Source of the DNA: Thiomargarita sp.
Lineage (GTDB): Bacteria; Pseudomonadota; Gammaproteobacteria; Beggiatoales; Beggiatoaceae
DNA: 64,000 nucleotides
Assembly (NCBI GenBank): GCA_020721005.1
Contig: DYNP01000013.1
Span: forward strand, 41,465 to 105,464
Reading direction: 5' to 3'
Numbering within the stretch: the stretch's first letter is position 1; the number at the start of each line of letters is the position of its first letter. A program made the position numbers and the translations under genes. The notes under the pieces were generated by a model that made no database searches, had not been told where the DNA came from, and was given only the letters and a program-made list of their open reading frames with translations. This document shows, in pieces, positions 47,876 to 56,194 of this stretch.

Positions 47876-49570
47876 ATGTCCTTGACTTTAACTCGCGCTG
47901 CCTTTGCCCAAGCAGGCACCTCGCTCAACTTTCATACCGGCACCTGGCGCGTGCAAAAACCTCAACATCATTATCAACTGGCCCCCTGCCATCATGCTTG
48001 CCCAGCAGGTGAAGATGCGCAAGCCTACTTAGCCCATGTGCAAGCTGGACATTATCAACTGGCTTGGGAAACCATTGTAAATATCAATCCCATGCCTGCT
48101 ATTACTGGACGAGTATGCCCTCATCCCTGTGAAGCGGCTTGTAATCGGGGACAATATGATGAGCCCATTGCCATCCATGCTGTGGAACGATTTTTGGGAG
48201 ATGAAGCCATTGCCAAAAATTGGGCCTATCCAGTGCCTGCCATTGACAAAACCGCGCCGGAAATTGCCATTGTTGGTGCCGGTCCCGCTGGAATTTCCGT
48301 GGCTTATCATCTGCTCAAATTGGGCTATCGCGCTGTTATTTTTGATGATCACACCGAACCAGGGGGCACTTTGAGAACGGCATTACCCCCCTATCGACTG
48401 CCCAGGAACATTCTGGATGCTGAACTCAATCGGATACTGTCTTTAGAAGGCATCACCTATCAACCTCGTACCCGATTGGGAAGAGACATGCACTTGAATG
48501 AACTGCAGAGCCAATACCCCGCAGTCTTTTTGGGACTGGGTGCTCAACGCAGCTCAGAATGGAGTATTGATGGAGCAGTCCCACGAGACCTGCATTCCGG
48601 TTTAGAATTGCTTAAGGAATGGATTGACATTGGTTCCGTACCCACTCCCAAAAGTGTGGCTATCATTGGAGCTGGAAACACTGCTGTTGACATGGCAAGA
48701 GTCATGAAACGGGCGGGAGTTTCCGAAGTACACATCATTTCTCATAAACCCATTCCCAAACCTGGAGTGCCCGTTTCAGAAGCCATGCCTGCCATTCCCA
48801 GAGAAGTGGAAGAAGCATTGGAAGAAGGAGTTATTATTCATGAGTATCGAGGCATTCGCCGCTTGATTTTACGGGGTGAGAAAGTGGTGGGGATTGAATT
48901 GGTGCACATGAAAAAACTGCCACAAGCCAGTGGCCGTTTGAAACGTATTGCCTTTGAAGGTACCGAAACCATTCTCAATGTCGATCAAGTCATTCCAGCT
49001 GTGGGGCAAGTGGTTGATCCCATGGGAATTGAAATGATCATTGGCAACCGTTCCCATTTGAAAGTCAATCATTGGGGACAAGTCCCAGAACAAACGGGTA
49101 TTTATGCCGGAGGAGATATCACGCCCAATGCGGGCACTGTAACTGCTGCGGTTGGCGATGGACGGCGTGCTGCAGCGGCCATTGCCAGTCAATTAGGTAA
49201 CAGAGCCCTTCCAGAATTCCCAGTGGCACCTGTGATTCCCTTTCAAGATTTGAACATGCACTACTATGAGTCTTCCCCACGAGTGCAAGAGCCCACTTTG
49301 CCCATCGATCAACGACAAGGGGATGAGGAGATCACGACTACGTTAAGTGCTCCACAGATTGCCAAAGAAAGTCAACGTTGTTTTTCATGCGGAAATTGTT
49401 TGGCTTGTGACAACTGCTGGACTTTATGTCCAGATTCCGCAGTTTTGAAAACCAAGGAATTGGCCAGCGATGGGTCTCATTATGTGTTCGATTATGATTA
49501 TTGTAAGGGGTGCGGACTTTGTGCCTACGAATGTCCTTGCGGCTTCATTGAGATGCAAGATGAGTTATAG
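47876..49570 (+). CDS. GltD/DsrL-like flavoprotein oxidoreductase with C-terminal ferredoxin domain
   Basis: 564 residues. N-terminal Cys cluster CHHACPAGED ... CPHPCEAACNRG (as in glutamate synthase small subunits), FAD site IVGAGPAGISVAYHL (about 133), NAD(P)H site IIGAGNTAVDMARVM (about 261), GGDITPNAGTV, then a C-terminal Cys-rich domain: CFSCGNCLACDNCWTLC and YCKGCGLCAYECPCG, enough for two [4Fe-4S] clusters. Such fusions transfer electrons between NAD(P)H and iron-sulfur proteins. DsrL is a similar sulfur-oxidation protein, and ferredoxin-type subunits of 2-oxoacid oxidoreductases have the same tail. No dsr or oxidoreductase partner is adjacent, so the partner is unknown. Confidence 0.75.
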   Translation: MSLTLTRAAFAQAGTSLNFHTGTWRVQKPQHHYQLAPCHHACPAGEDAQAYLAHVQAGHYQLAWETIVNINPMPAITGRVCPHPCEAACNRGQYDEPIAIHAVERFLGDEAIAKNWAYPVPAIDKTAPEIAIVGAGPAGISVAYHLLKLGYRAVIFDDHTEPGGTLRTALPPYRLPRNILDAELNRILSLEGITYQPRTRLGRDMHLNELQSQYPAVFLGLGAQRSSEWSIDGAVPRDLHSGLELLKEWIDIGSVPTPKSVAIIGAGNTAVDMARVMKRAGVSEVHIISHKPIPKPGVPVSEAMPAIPREVEEALEEGVIIHEYRGIRRLILRGEKVVGIELVHMKKLPQASGRLKRIAFEGTETILNVDQVIPAVGQVVDPMGIEMIIGNRSHLKVNHWGQVPEQTGIYAGGDITPNAGTVTAAVGDGRRAAAAIASQLGNRALPEFPVAPVIPFQDLNMHYYESSPRVQEPTLPIDQRQGDEEITTTLSAPQIAKESQRCFSCGNCLACDNCWTLCPDSAVLKTKELASDGSHYVFDYDYCKGCGLCAYECPCGFIEMQDEL

Positions 49571-49588
49571 GCATATTGGGAGGGGGGG

Positions 49589-51223
49589 TTAAGGGACTGC
49601 TGGGACTACTTTTTCAACTTCAGCTCGACTTTTCAGCACTGGGCCTTCTTCCGAGAAGGCCTGTAACAGTAATAAAGATTGTTCTCCTATCACTCCATCT
49701 GCAACCAAGTTATGTTGCTGCTGAAATGCAATGACTCTCTGACGCAAATTGCGATCGAATACCATTGAAAAGTTACTCGGGGGAGACTTATTTAATTCTG
49801 CTTTCCACAATTGTTGTCTTACCCACAGGACTGCCGGACCCTGAGCCCCTAGACTGATCAAAGAGACTGGCAAGGTCGGTGGTTTCCAGAGAAGGGAAAA
49901 TTGCCCTAACCAAAACGGAGTCAGCTCCGACAATTTCAGGTTAAAAGACTCTTCTCCCAACTGCAAAGTGGCCTGATCGGCTTCCAGGGCCGTGAGGGTG
50001 ATCGCCTGTTTGCGTCCGGTCCCTGCATCAGTCACCAGTTCTAAAATGGCGGGACGATTTAAAGTTTGTAATTCTATCCAAGTTCCCACCTTATACAAAC
50101 AAGCCAACTCTCGAGTAGCGGCTCTCTCACAAGGGGTACTTCCACTCAGACTCCCATAATCCAATTCCCATTGCTTAAATAAAGTATTTATCGCCACTTC
50201 GGCAGGAATTGATCCAGTGGGACTTTGCAAGAGAGAGAGTAGAGAGGGTTTGATTGGGGCAGGAGGAACAGGCAACGACGTGACTGGCAATTCCGTAGGA
50301 TTTGAAGCAGGAGGAGGATGATTTAGAGAAGAGGACAGAGAATACCAACCATAGCCGCCAAGTCCCAAAAGTAAGATGAACAGCCCGACGTTTATAACTC
50401 CCTTACGAGAGTTTGGACGTTCTCCCCGAACCTCCCGGACCGCCTTGTGAATAATTTTGCTGTCAATGGGAGATTTATTGTTAACATATCCTCCCAACAG
50501 GGCTCGATCACAGATGATATTGATCAGGCGTGGGATACCCCGAGAGTAGCGATGAATCCATTTGACAGCAGGCTTACTGAATAGAGGACGCTGAGCACCG
50601 CTGATTTTTAGTCGGTGTTCAATGTAGGCTTCAGTTTCTTTGGGAGGAAGGGGAGGTAAATGATAACGGGCCGTGATGCGTTGTGCCAGTTGCCGCAAAT
50701 CATTTTGTTCCAGCAGGACTTGCAATTCTGGTTGACCGACCAGGATAATTTGGAGCAGTTTTTGACTGGTCGTTTCCAAATTGGTGAGTAGGCGAACTTG
50801 TTCCAATACTTCGGTAGACAGATTTTGCGCTTCATCTACAATGAGAACTGTACGCCTTTTTACCGCATAGGCAGTCAACAGATAACTATAAAGCGTATCG
50901 ATGAAATTTTTGAGACTAAACTGCGCTGTGTAGGCAATTCTCAATTCATCAAACAGCGCGGACAATAATTCGATAGGAGTGAGACGCGGATTGAGAATGA
51001 GGGCCACATCCACGTTTTCTGAGAGTTGTTCAATTAAACAACGACACAAAGTGGTTTTACCTGTGCCCACTTCTCCAGTTAATAATACAAACCCCGGTCC
51101 CTCGTTTACCCCATAAAGCAAATGAGCCAAGGCTTCCTTGTGGGGAGCACTCAGATAAAGGTATTGGGGATCAGGGGTGATGGAGAAAGGGGCAGCACTC
51201 AATCCAAAATGTGCAGTATACAT
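49589..51223 (-). CDS. ExeA/GspA-type AAA ATPase with peptidoglycan-binding domain
   Basis: 544 residues. N-terminal AAA+ domain with MYTAHFGLSAAPFSITPDP, Walker A LTGEVGTGKTTLC (about 51-58) and Walker B TVLIVDEAQNLS; one transmembrane helix at about 275-295; a periplasmic Pro-rich linker; and a C-terminal PG-binding-1 domain (QHNLVADGVIGEQSLLLLQAF). In the ExeAB system this couples ATP hydrolysis to assembly of the secretin across the peptidoglycan. No exeB follows. The gene lies between the oxidoreductase and the tRNA operon. Confidence 0.9.
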   Translation of the reverse strand: MYTAHFGLSAAPFSITPDPQYLYLSAPHKEALAHLLYGVNEGPGFVLLTGEVGTGKTTLCRCLIEQLSENVDVALILNPRLTPIELLSALFDELRIAYTAQFSLKNFIDTLYSYLLTAYAVKRRTVLIVDEAQNLSTEVLEQVRLLTNLETTSQKLLQIILVGQPELQVLLEQNDLRQLAQRITARYHLPPLPPKETEAYIEHRLKISGAQRPLFSKPAVKWIHRYSRGIPRLINIICDRALLGGYVNNKSPIDSKIIHKAVREVRGERPNSRKGVINVGLFILLLGLGGYGWYSLSSSLNHPPPASNPTELPVTSLPVPPAPIKPSLLSLLQSPTGSIPAEVAINTLFKQWELDYGSLSGSTPCERAATRELACLYKVGTWIELQTLNRPAILELVTDAGTGRKQAITLTALEADQATLQLGEESFNLKLSELTPFWLGQFSLLWKPPTLPVSLISLGAQGPAVLWVRQQLWKAELNKSPPSNFSMVFDRNLRQRVIAFQQQHNLVADGVIGEQSLLLLQAFSEEGPVLKSRAEVEKVVPAVP

Positions 51224-51260
51224 GAAAGGCGTGTTCTTGAATGCTGAGAGAGCCTAAGAA

Positions 51261-51719
51261 TGGTGCCCGAGACCGGACTCGAACCGGTACGGTTATAAAA
51301 CCGAGGGATTTTCTTACCCACTACAACTTTCGTTGCCACCATGAACGCTCTAAAATGGAGTCGTTATTTTGTTTGGGGTCTGGACTTTGTCTTTACCTTT
51401 TACTTAAAGTATAAGCAGTCAGGTAGGCATCGTAAAGTCTCTACACTGTTTGACAGTAGTACTTTGAAATCATCCCCTCTGTGCAATGAAACAGAGTGGA
51501 ATTATTAAACTGTCAACTTAGCTCGGCGTTGCCAGTTATTCCTTAATTTGGCTACTTCAAAAAGCGGGAATTCAACATTCCTGGCCGTTCAAAGGTCCAG
51601 TTGGAGATTCAAGAATAATGGAGGTTTCACCGAATTAGACGCCATTCACTTATTGATTTCGCAACAAGTGCTCAAATTAATTTAAGTCCCTTGCGTCTAC
51701 CAAATTCCGCCACCCGGGC
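51261..51719 (-). tRNA. leuZ: tRNA-Leu(UAA), split by a group I intron
   Basis: The 5' exon (51719 to 51684, 36 nt: GCCCGGGTGGCGGAATTTGG and onwards to GGGACTT) and the 3' exon (51312 to 51261, with encoded CCA) join to give a complete class II tRNA. The acceptor stem GCCCGGG / CTCGGGC has one G-U pair, the D stem GCG/CGC, the anticodon stem AGGGA/TCCCT encloses loop CTTAAAA (anticodon UAA), the variable arm is CGGTTTTATAACCG and the T arm ACCGG/CCGGT with TTCGAGT. The intron sits after U34, the same site as in cyanobacteria and plastids. The order Gly-Cys-Leu(UAA) equals E. coli glyW-cysT-leuZ. Confidence 0.93.
51313..51683 (-). ncRNA. group I intron (IC3-like) in tRNA-Leu(UAA)
   Basis: A 371-nt insert between U34 and A35 of the anticodon. 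It starts AAATTAATTTGAGC and ends GGGTAAG, the last G being the expected omega G. The 5' exon CUU can pair with GAG of the internal guide, with a U-G pair at the splice site. Core segments resemble the cyanobacterial tRNA-Leu intron: GGCAACGCCGAGCTAAG (51533-51517), GTAGAGACTTTACG (51444-51431) and AAAGGTAAAGACAAAGTCC (51400-51382), plus a P9-like hairpin CAACGAAAGTTG with a GAAA tetraloop (51335-51324). There is no homing endonuclease ORF. Confidence 0.9.
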
Positions 51720-51733
51720 TTAATGATATGAAA

Positions 51734-51804
51734 AGGCTGAGGCCGGAATTGAACCGACGTCAACGGCTTTGCAGGCCGCTGCATAGCCACTCTGCCACTC
51801 AGCC
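51734..51804 (-). tRNA. cysT: tRNA-Cys(GCA)
   Basis: 71 nt: acceptor GGCTGAG/CTCAGCC, anticodon stem CGGCC..GGCCG-type arm with loop containing GCA (CTGCAAA), T loop GTTCAATTC. The CCA end is not encoded (TTTT follows), unlike the neighbouring tRNAs. Confidence 0.95.
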
Positions 51805-51962
51805 ATAAAATCGTTTGGTGATTGTGATCAATTCTCCAGTTCAATATTTCCTAATCTTTCTTCAACTTTAGGAAAATGAAATCGGGTTGCCAACTCAGGA
51901 ATTGAAGAATCGGAGGGGCACCACTGGACTAAAGGAGCTGCACTTACAATTCACAGGAAGAA

Positions 51963-52038
<76 letters not shown>

Positions 52039-52068
52039 TTTGTGAACGGTTAATACGACAGAAAACTG

Positions 52069-52144
<76 letters not shown>

Positions 52145-52189
52145 TTTGTGAATGGCTAACCATGAATAAATTAATACGATAAAAAATGG

Positions 52190-52265
<76 letters not shown>

Positions 52266-52377
52266 TTAACCTAATTGAAGCATTAAAGCAGGCAGAGTAG
52301 GACATTCTTTATGAATCGCCGGGACCGCCAAAGTCCGCCGGACTTGATCCTGCCTAACCATGTCTTCAACGGTGCAC

Positions 52378-52406
52378 AGTGTAAAAAATTTTCATTGCAA
52401 TGTCAA
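52378..52406 (-). promoter_or_regulatory. sigma-70 promoter of the tRNA operon
   Basis: On the minus strand TTGACA (52406-52401), a 17-nt spacer and TACACT (52383-52378), a near-ideal match. Transcription would start near 52371, giving a leader of about 100 nt that contains a palindrome AAGTCC-GGC-GGACTT (52346-52332) before tRNA-Gly. The G/C-containing segment just after the -10 box (GTGCACCG) may act as a stringent discriminator. Confidence 0.75.
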
Positions 52407-52544
52407 GAGGGTTGATGGATTTTTTCTTATGAATTGACCATTTTTTATTGAAATGACGGTAGGAAATGCCAAATAAGCGTCATTTATCCCTCAGTAGATC
52501 GGCAATTTTGAGGGCACACTCTCTCAATCATCACGCCATTCCAG

Positions 52545-53954
52545 TCAGTCTGTTCCTCCTTTAAAAGGAGTGAACCAAGCCAGTTTTTGGTGCAATTTAA
52601 CCACTTCTCCAATAATGATAATACTGTGCATCGTGATCTCCGCAGCCTGAACTAAACCGGGCAGACTGGAAATACTGCCTACCAGAATGCGCTGATCTGA
52701 GGTGGTTGCTTTTTGAATGAGAGCTGCCGGTGTGTCAGGGGCAAGTCCATTGTCCATGAGGTTCTGAGCAATATTTGGTAAAGCACGTACTCCCATGTAA
52801 ATCACCAAAGTTTGCTGGGGTTGTATCATGCCTTTCCAGTTCAAAGGAGGACTTCCTTCTTTGAATTGGGCAGTGACGAATAGACAAGATTGCGCATAGT
52901 CTCGATGAGTTAAAGGAATGCCGGCGTAGGCTGAAGTTCCCATGGCTGCCGTAATGCCCGGGACCACCTGAAAAGGAATGCCTTCCTCCATTAGACGCTC
53001 AATTTCTTCCCCTCCCCGCCCAAACATAAAGGGATCTCCTCCTTTAAGCCGCAATACTCGTTTACCTTGCTTAGCCAGTTGAATCAACAGTTGATTGATC
53101 TCAGGTTGCGGGACAGGATGTTCCGTAGGTTGCTTACCTACATAGATCCGCTCTGCTTCCCGTCTCACCAAATTCAAAATTTCTGGCGCTACCAGTCGAT
53201 CGTAGAGTACAACATCCGCTTGTTGCATCAGCCGTAAGGCCCGAAAAGTGAGCAAATCTGGATCTCCCGGTCCGCCCCCAACTAAATACACTTCTCCAAC
53301 AGTGGCGGATTTAGACTGAGCACAAGTGTGGGCAAGCAACTCCTCTAATTCCTGACTGGCTTGAGTATGTTGTCCGCTGAATACTCTTTCAACAATAGGA
53401 CTTTGTAGGACTGTTTCCCAAAAAGATCGTCGTTGCCGAGAGGGCAATTGTTGTTGCACTTGAGTGCGATACTGAGCCACAAAACGGGCTAACTGTCCGT
53501 AATTGCTTGGAATTAAAGTTTCCAACTGACTGCGTAATAAACGAGCCAATACTGGAGAAGCTCCTCCGGTAGAGACAGCAATTTGGACGGGGTCCCGATC
53601 GATGATGGAAGGCAGTATGAAATTGCACAGTTGGGGTTGATCTGCGACATTGACCAGCAGTCCCCGCGCATGGGCCAAAGTATAAACCTGCTGATTGACA
53701 GTTTTATCCGGAGTGGCAGCCAATACCAGCCGATAGTTGAGGTCCAAGTCTGCGGCATCAAAGGTTTTGGTTTGATGAGTTAATTTGCCTTCATGCAGCA
53801 ATTGAGTCAGTTGAGGGGTGAGTTCTGGAGCAATGATATGCACCTTAGCTGAGGATTTCAACAACAGATCCACTTTTCGAGTGGCTACACTGCCTCCTCC
53901 AACTACCAAACAAGGTTGTTGATGGATATTTAAAAACAAGGGTAAAAAATTCAT
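52545..53954 (-). CDS. cysG: trifunctional sirohaem synthase CysG
   Basis: 469 residues, the usual length for the fused enzyme that makes sirohaem for sulfite/nitrite reductases. N-terminal Met8p-like dehydrogenase/ferrochelatase (VVGGGSVATRKVDLLL, ISTGGASPVLARLLR) and C-terminal SUMT domain (VYLVGGGPGDPDLLTFRAL, RLKGGDPFMFGRGGEE, VVPGITAAMGTSAYAGIPLT). Sits alone before the tRNA operon. The start ATG (MNFLPLFLNIHQQPCLVVGG) fits the family. Confidence 0.97.
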   Translation of the reverse strand: MNFLPLFLNIHQQPCLVVGGGSVATRKVDLLLKSSAKVHIIAPELTPQLTQLLHEGKLTHQTKTFDAADLDLNYRLVLAATPDKTVNQQVYTLAHARGLLVNVADQPQLCNFILPSIIDRDPVQIAVSTGGASPVLARLLRSQLETLIPSNYGQLARFVAQYRTQVQQQLPSRQRRSFWETVLQSPIVERVFSGQHTQASQELEELLAHTCAQSKSATVGEVYLVGGGPGDPDLLTFRALRLMQQADVVLYDRLVAPEILNLVRREAERIYVGKQPTEHPVPQPEINQLLIQLAKQGKRVLRLKGGDPFMFGRGGEEIERLMEEGIPFQVVPGITAAMGTSAYAGIPLTHRDYAQSCLFVTAQFKEGSPPLNWKGMIQPQQTLVIYMGVRALPNIAQNLMDNGLAPDTPAALIQKATTSDQRILVGSISSLPGLVQAAEITMHSIIIIGEVVKLHQKLAWFTPFKGGTD

Positions 53955-53984
53955 TTTCTTACACTCTTAAGTAGTAAAACATGT

Positions 53985-54053
53985 TTGAGAGACCCTTGCA
54001 TGATTCCATTTCAAGGAGGTAAAAATTTATGGAGAGTCTTGCAAAGGTCTCTT
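53985..54053. repeat. imperfect inverted repeat GAGACCCTTGCA / TGCAAAGGTCTC
   Basis: GAGACCCTTGCA at about 53988 and TGCAAAGGTCTC ending at about 54052 face each other around 45 bp, just left of element D. The ends resemble the TTGCAAGAGGTCT tips of the MITE-like elements and may be a related, smaller element. Confidence 0.4.
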
Positions 54054-54059
54054 TGAATA

Positions 54060-54415
54060 AACCTCTAAAAGTATTAATGATGCGATAAGGATGAGATACG
54101 AAAAAGTAAAAGGGAAATCCCCGTTGGAGTAGAGTTGGAGTAGAGTTGGAGTAGAGGCTTTAGCCGGTACACTGGAGTGGAGGCTTTAGCCGGTACATTG
54201 GAGTAGAGGCTTTAGCCGGTACATTGGAGTGGAGGTTTTAGCCGGTACATTGGAGTGGAGGCCCTAGCCGGCACATTGGAGTGGAGGCTTTAGCCGGCCA
54301 GCGGTAGGTCCTTGTAATTTGTGTATGTGGGGGAGGATGCCTACGGCTGACCGGCTAAAGCCTCCACTCCAACGTATCTTAACTGAGGAGCAACTCTCAT
54401 TTGTAAGAGATCTAA
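54060..54415. mobile_element. MITE-like hairpin element D
   Basis: Left type 1 arm (GATGCGATAAGGATGAGATA, AAATCCCCGTTGGAGT), then seven tandem variants of TGGAGT(G/A)GAGGCTTTAGCCGG(T/C)ACAT, one inverted partner (CGGCTAAAGCCTCCACTCC), and a right type 2 arm ending TAAGAGATCTAAT. The expansion of the short unit makes it the longest element in the window. The ORF seen through it is a by-product. Confidence 0.75.
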
Positions 54416-54827
54416 TAGGCCAGACCAGTTTCAGGACAAGGTCGTTATATTTGATGACGAGGTAAAAAAAGTAGGGGTGGGGTAACATTTTGAAGTAGGA
54501 GAAACATCCTTTTATGTACCCAGCTTACCATTGTCTCTGTTAGGATAAAAATCCCCTCTCTGACCAGATACGGTGATTTTTGGCACGGCTACGCCCAAGC
54601 TGAGAAGATTCCACTTCGTGAAAATCTGCCCGTCCTATCTAAAAATCCATCTTGTCTCAACAATTGACCTTGCACCTTCTTATTTTTTTATAGTATGCTT
54701 GCACTGTCTATTTTAAATTAGTTTATAAGAATAGACTGGTTTTCTAAAGTCCTTTTTAGTGAACTACCTTGTTTAATTTTGGGAGTGGTTGCTCTCCTAT
54801 CAACTGACTTAATTTGGAGGTTTTTCT
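54416..54827. other. 412-bp intergenic region upstream of tusA
   Basis: No ORF of protein-like composition. A weak promoter candidate is TTGACC (about 54664) with TATAGT about 19 bp downstream. No repeat of the families listed here. Confidence 0.35.
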
Positions 54828-55058
54828 ATGGCACACTTTGATGAAGAATTGGATGCATCTGGCTTAAATTGTCCCCTACCTATTTTAAGAGCTAAAAAAG
54901 CCTTGGGCGGGATGGAAAGTGGCAAAATTCTGCAGATTATCGCGACTGACCCCGGTTCCGTCAAGGACTTTGATGCATTTGCCAGACAAACCGGCAATGA
55001 ACTGCTTTCCTCCAAAGAGGAAGGCGGAAAATATTATTTCTTAATCAAAAAGAAGTAA
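54828..55058 (+). CDS. tusA: TusA-family sulfurtransferase
   Basis: 76 residues. LDASGLNCPLPILRAKKAL contains the Cys-Pro-x-Pro motif (Cys17 in CPLP) that carries the persulfide. GGAGG lies 8 nt before the ATG (TTTGGAGGTTTTTCT). In sulfur-oxidising bacteria TusA passes sulfur to DsrE-type proteins and on to Dsr or Hdr-like oxidation pathways; in others it serves tRNA thiolation or molybdenum cofactor. The linkage to dsrE2 favours sulfur trafficking. Confidence 0.95.
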   Translation: MAHFDEELDASGLNCPLPILRAKKALGGMESGKILQIIATDPGSVKDFDAFARQTGNELLSSKEEGGKYYFLIKKK

Positions 55059-55081
55059 TTTAAACCACGGGAGTGATGATG

Positions 55082-55549
55082 ATGGATGAAAAAAAATTGG
55101 CAATTATTGCCACCAAAGGTTCCCTAGACTGGGCTTATCCCCCCTTCATTTTAGCCTCTACAGCTGCGGCTTTAGGCTATGAAACCCAGATCTTTTTCAC
55201 CTTTTACGGTCTGCAGCTATTGCGTAAAAACTTGAATTTACAAGTAAGTTCCCTGGGAAATCCGGCCATGCCCATGCCTATGCCAGTGCCAGTCTTCATG
55301 CAAGCCTTGCCGGGTATGCAAGCCTTCATGTCCAGTATGATGAAGAAAACCATGAAGAAAAAAGGGGTGGCGAGTGTCGAAGAACTGCGCAGTCTCTGCG
55401 TAGAAGCAGAAGTCAAATTAATTGCCTGTCAAATGACGGTTGATCTATTTGAGTTCAATACGGCTGACTTTATTAGTGGTATAGAATACGGTGGAGCAGC
55501 CACCTTCTTTGAATTTGCAGGACAATCAGATATTTGTTTGTACATCTAA
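55082..55549 (+). CDS. dsrE2: DsrE2-type sulfur carrier
   Basis: 155 residues. The start is chosen at the ATG at 55082, with GGGAG 8 nt upstream; three in-frame starts (GTG 55073, ATG 55076, ATG 55079) precede it. IIATKGSLDWAYPPFILASTAAALGYE is the DsrE fold, MPMPMPVPVFMQALPGMQ a Met/Pro-rich loop typical of DsrE2, and LIACQMTVDLFEF holds the conserved Cys. Follows tusA after about 20 bp; together a rhd-tusA-dsrE2-like core without the rhodanese gene. Confidence 0.9.
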   Translation: MDEKKLAIIATKGSLDWAYPPFILASTAAALGYETQIFFTFYGLQLLRKNLNLQVSSLGNPAMPMPMPVPVFMQALPGMQAFMSSMMKKTMKKKGVASVEELRSLCVEAEVKLIACQMTVDLFEFNTADFISGIEYGGAATFFEFAGQSDICLYI

Positions 55550-55676
55550 GCCCCAAATAGCCTTTCGATCTTTATCGGAGTATGGACTCTGCTTGCTGTA
55601 GGCGAGGAACGTTCACCTCCGTCCTTCCTTAAATAAAACAAGGATTGGGGCCTGTCATCCATTGAAATGACCACTT

Positions 55677-55712
55677 AAACCTGTCAAGTCTTCAAGACCT
55701 GACAGGTTTTTC
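55677..55712 (+). terminator. terminator of tusA-dsrE2
   Basis: AAACCTGTCAAGTC - TTCAA - GACCTGACAGGTTTTT, a strong stem followed by a T run on the plus strand, 130 bp after dsrE2. Confidence 0.7.
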
Positions 55713-55751
55713 GGTGCCAAAAAAGCCAAGTAGGGCGGATAATTTTAGCTC

Positions 55752-56046
55752 ATTAGACCTCTTGCAAAAGTATGTGATCATAAAAAAACGAGAATTACCC
55801 CTCAGTTAAGACAGTTGGAGTGGAGGCTTTAGCCGGTCAGTGGTAGGCATCACCCCACAGACACAAATTGTAAGGTCCTACCACTGACCGGCTAAAGCCT
55901 CCACTCCAACGTACCTTCTAGGACTTCCACTCCAACGTACCTTCTAGAACCTCCACTCCGAACAAAGCCTCCACTCCAATTCCACTCCAACGGAGATTTC
56001 CTTTTTATTTTTTCGTATCACATCATTTACTTTTGCAAGAGGTCTA
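55752..56046. mobile_element. MITE-like hairpin element E
   Basis: The most complete copy: left end ATTAGACCTCTTGCAAAAGT with a type 2 arm (CGAGAATTACCCCTCAGTTA), the GGAGTGGAGGCTTTAGCCGG hairpin, three degenerate CTCCAACGTACCTTCTAG units, and a type 1 arm ending ACTTTTGCAAGAGGTCTA. The tips form an inverted repeat of about 17 bp. Confidence 0.8.
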
Positions 56047-56104
56047 TTGCTCACTGACCATCGAGTACTGGGCAACATAAAAAAAGGCTTTGCCCGCCCC
56101 CCTC

Positions 56105-56135
56105 TTGCCCCTAAATTACCTTTTTAAGGTATAAT
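56105..56135 (+). promoter_or_regulatory. candidate promoter of glcE
   Basis: TTGCCC, a 19-bp spacer and TATAAT (56130-56135), about 60 bp before the glcE start. The -10 is good, the -35 and spacing are weak. Confidence 0.35.
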
Positions 56136-56194
56136 CAGTTCCAAACCCATGGGCAAAACCCACCCTCCGGACTTCCCCATCCTAGGATGAATCT

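Noticed and set aside
51313..51683. Homing endonuclease or maturase within the tRNA-Leu intron
   Set aside because: The intron has no ORF of meaningful length on either strand.
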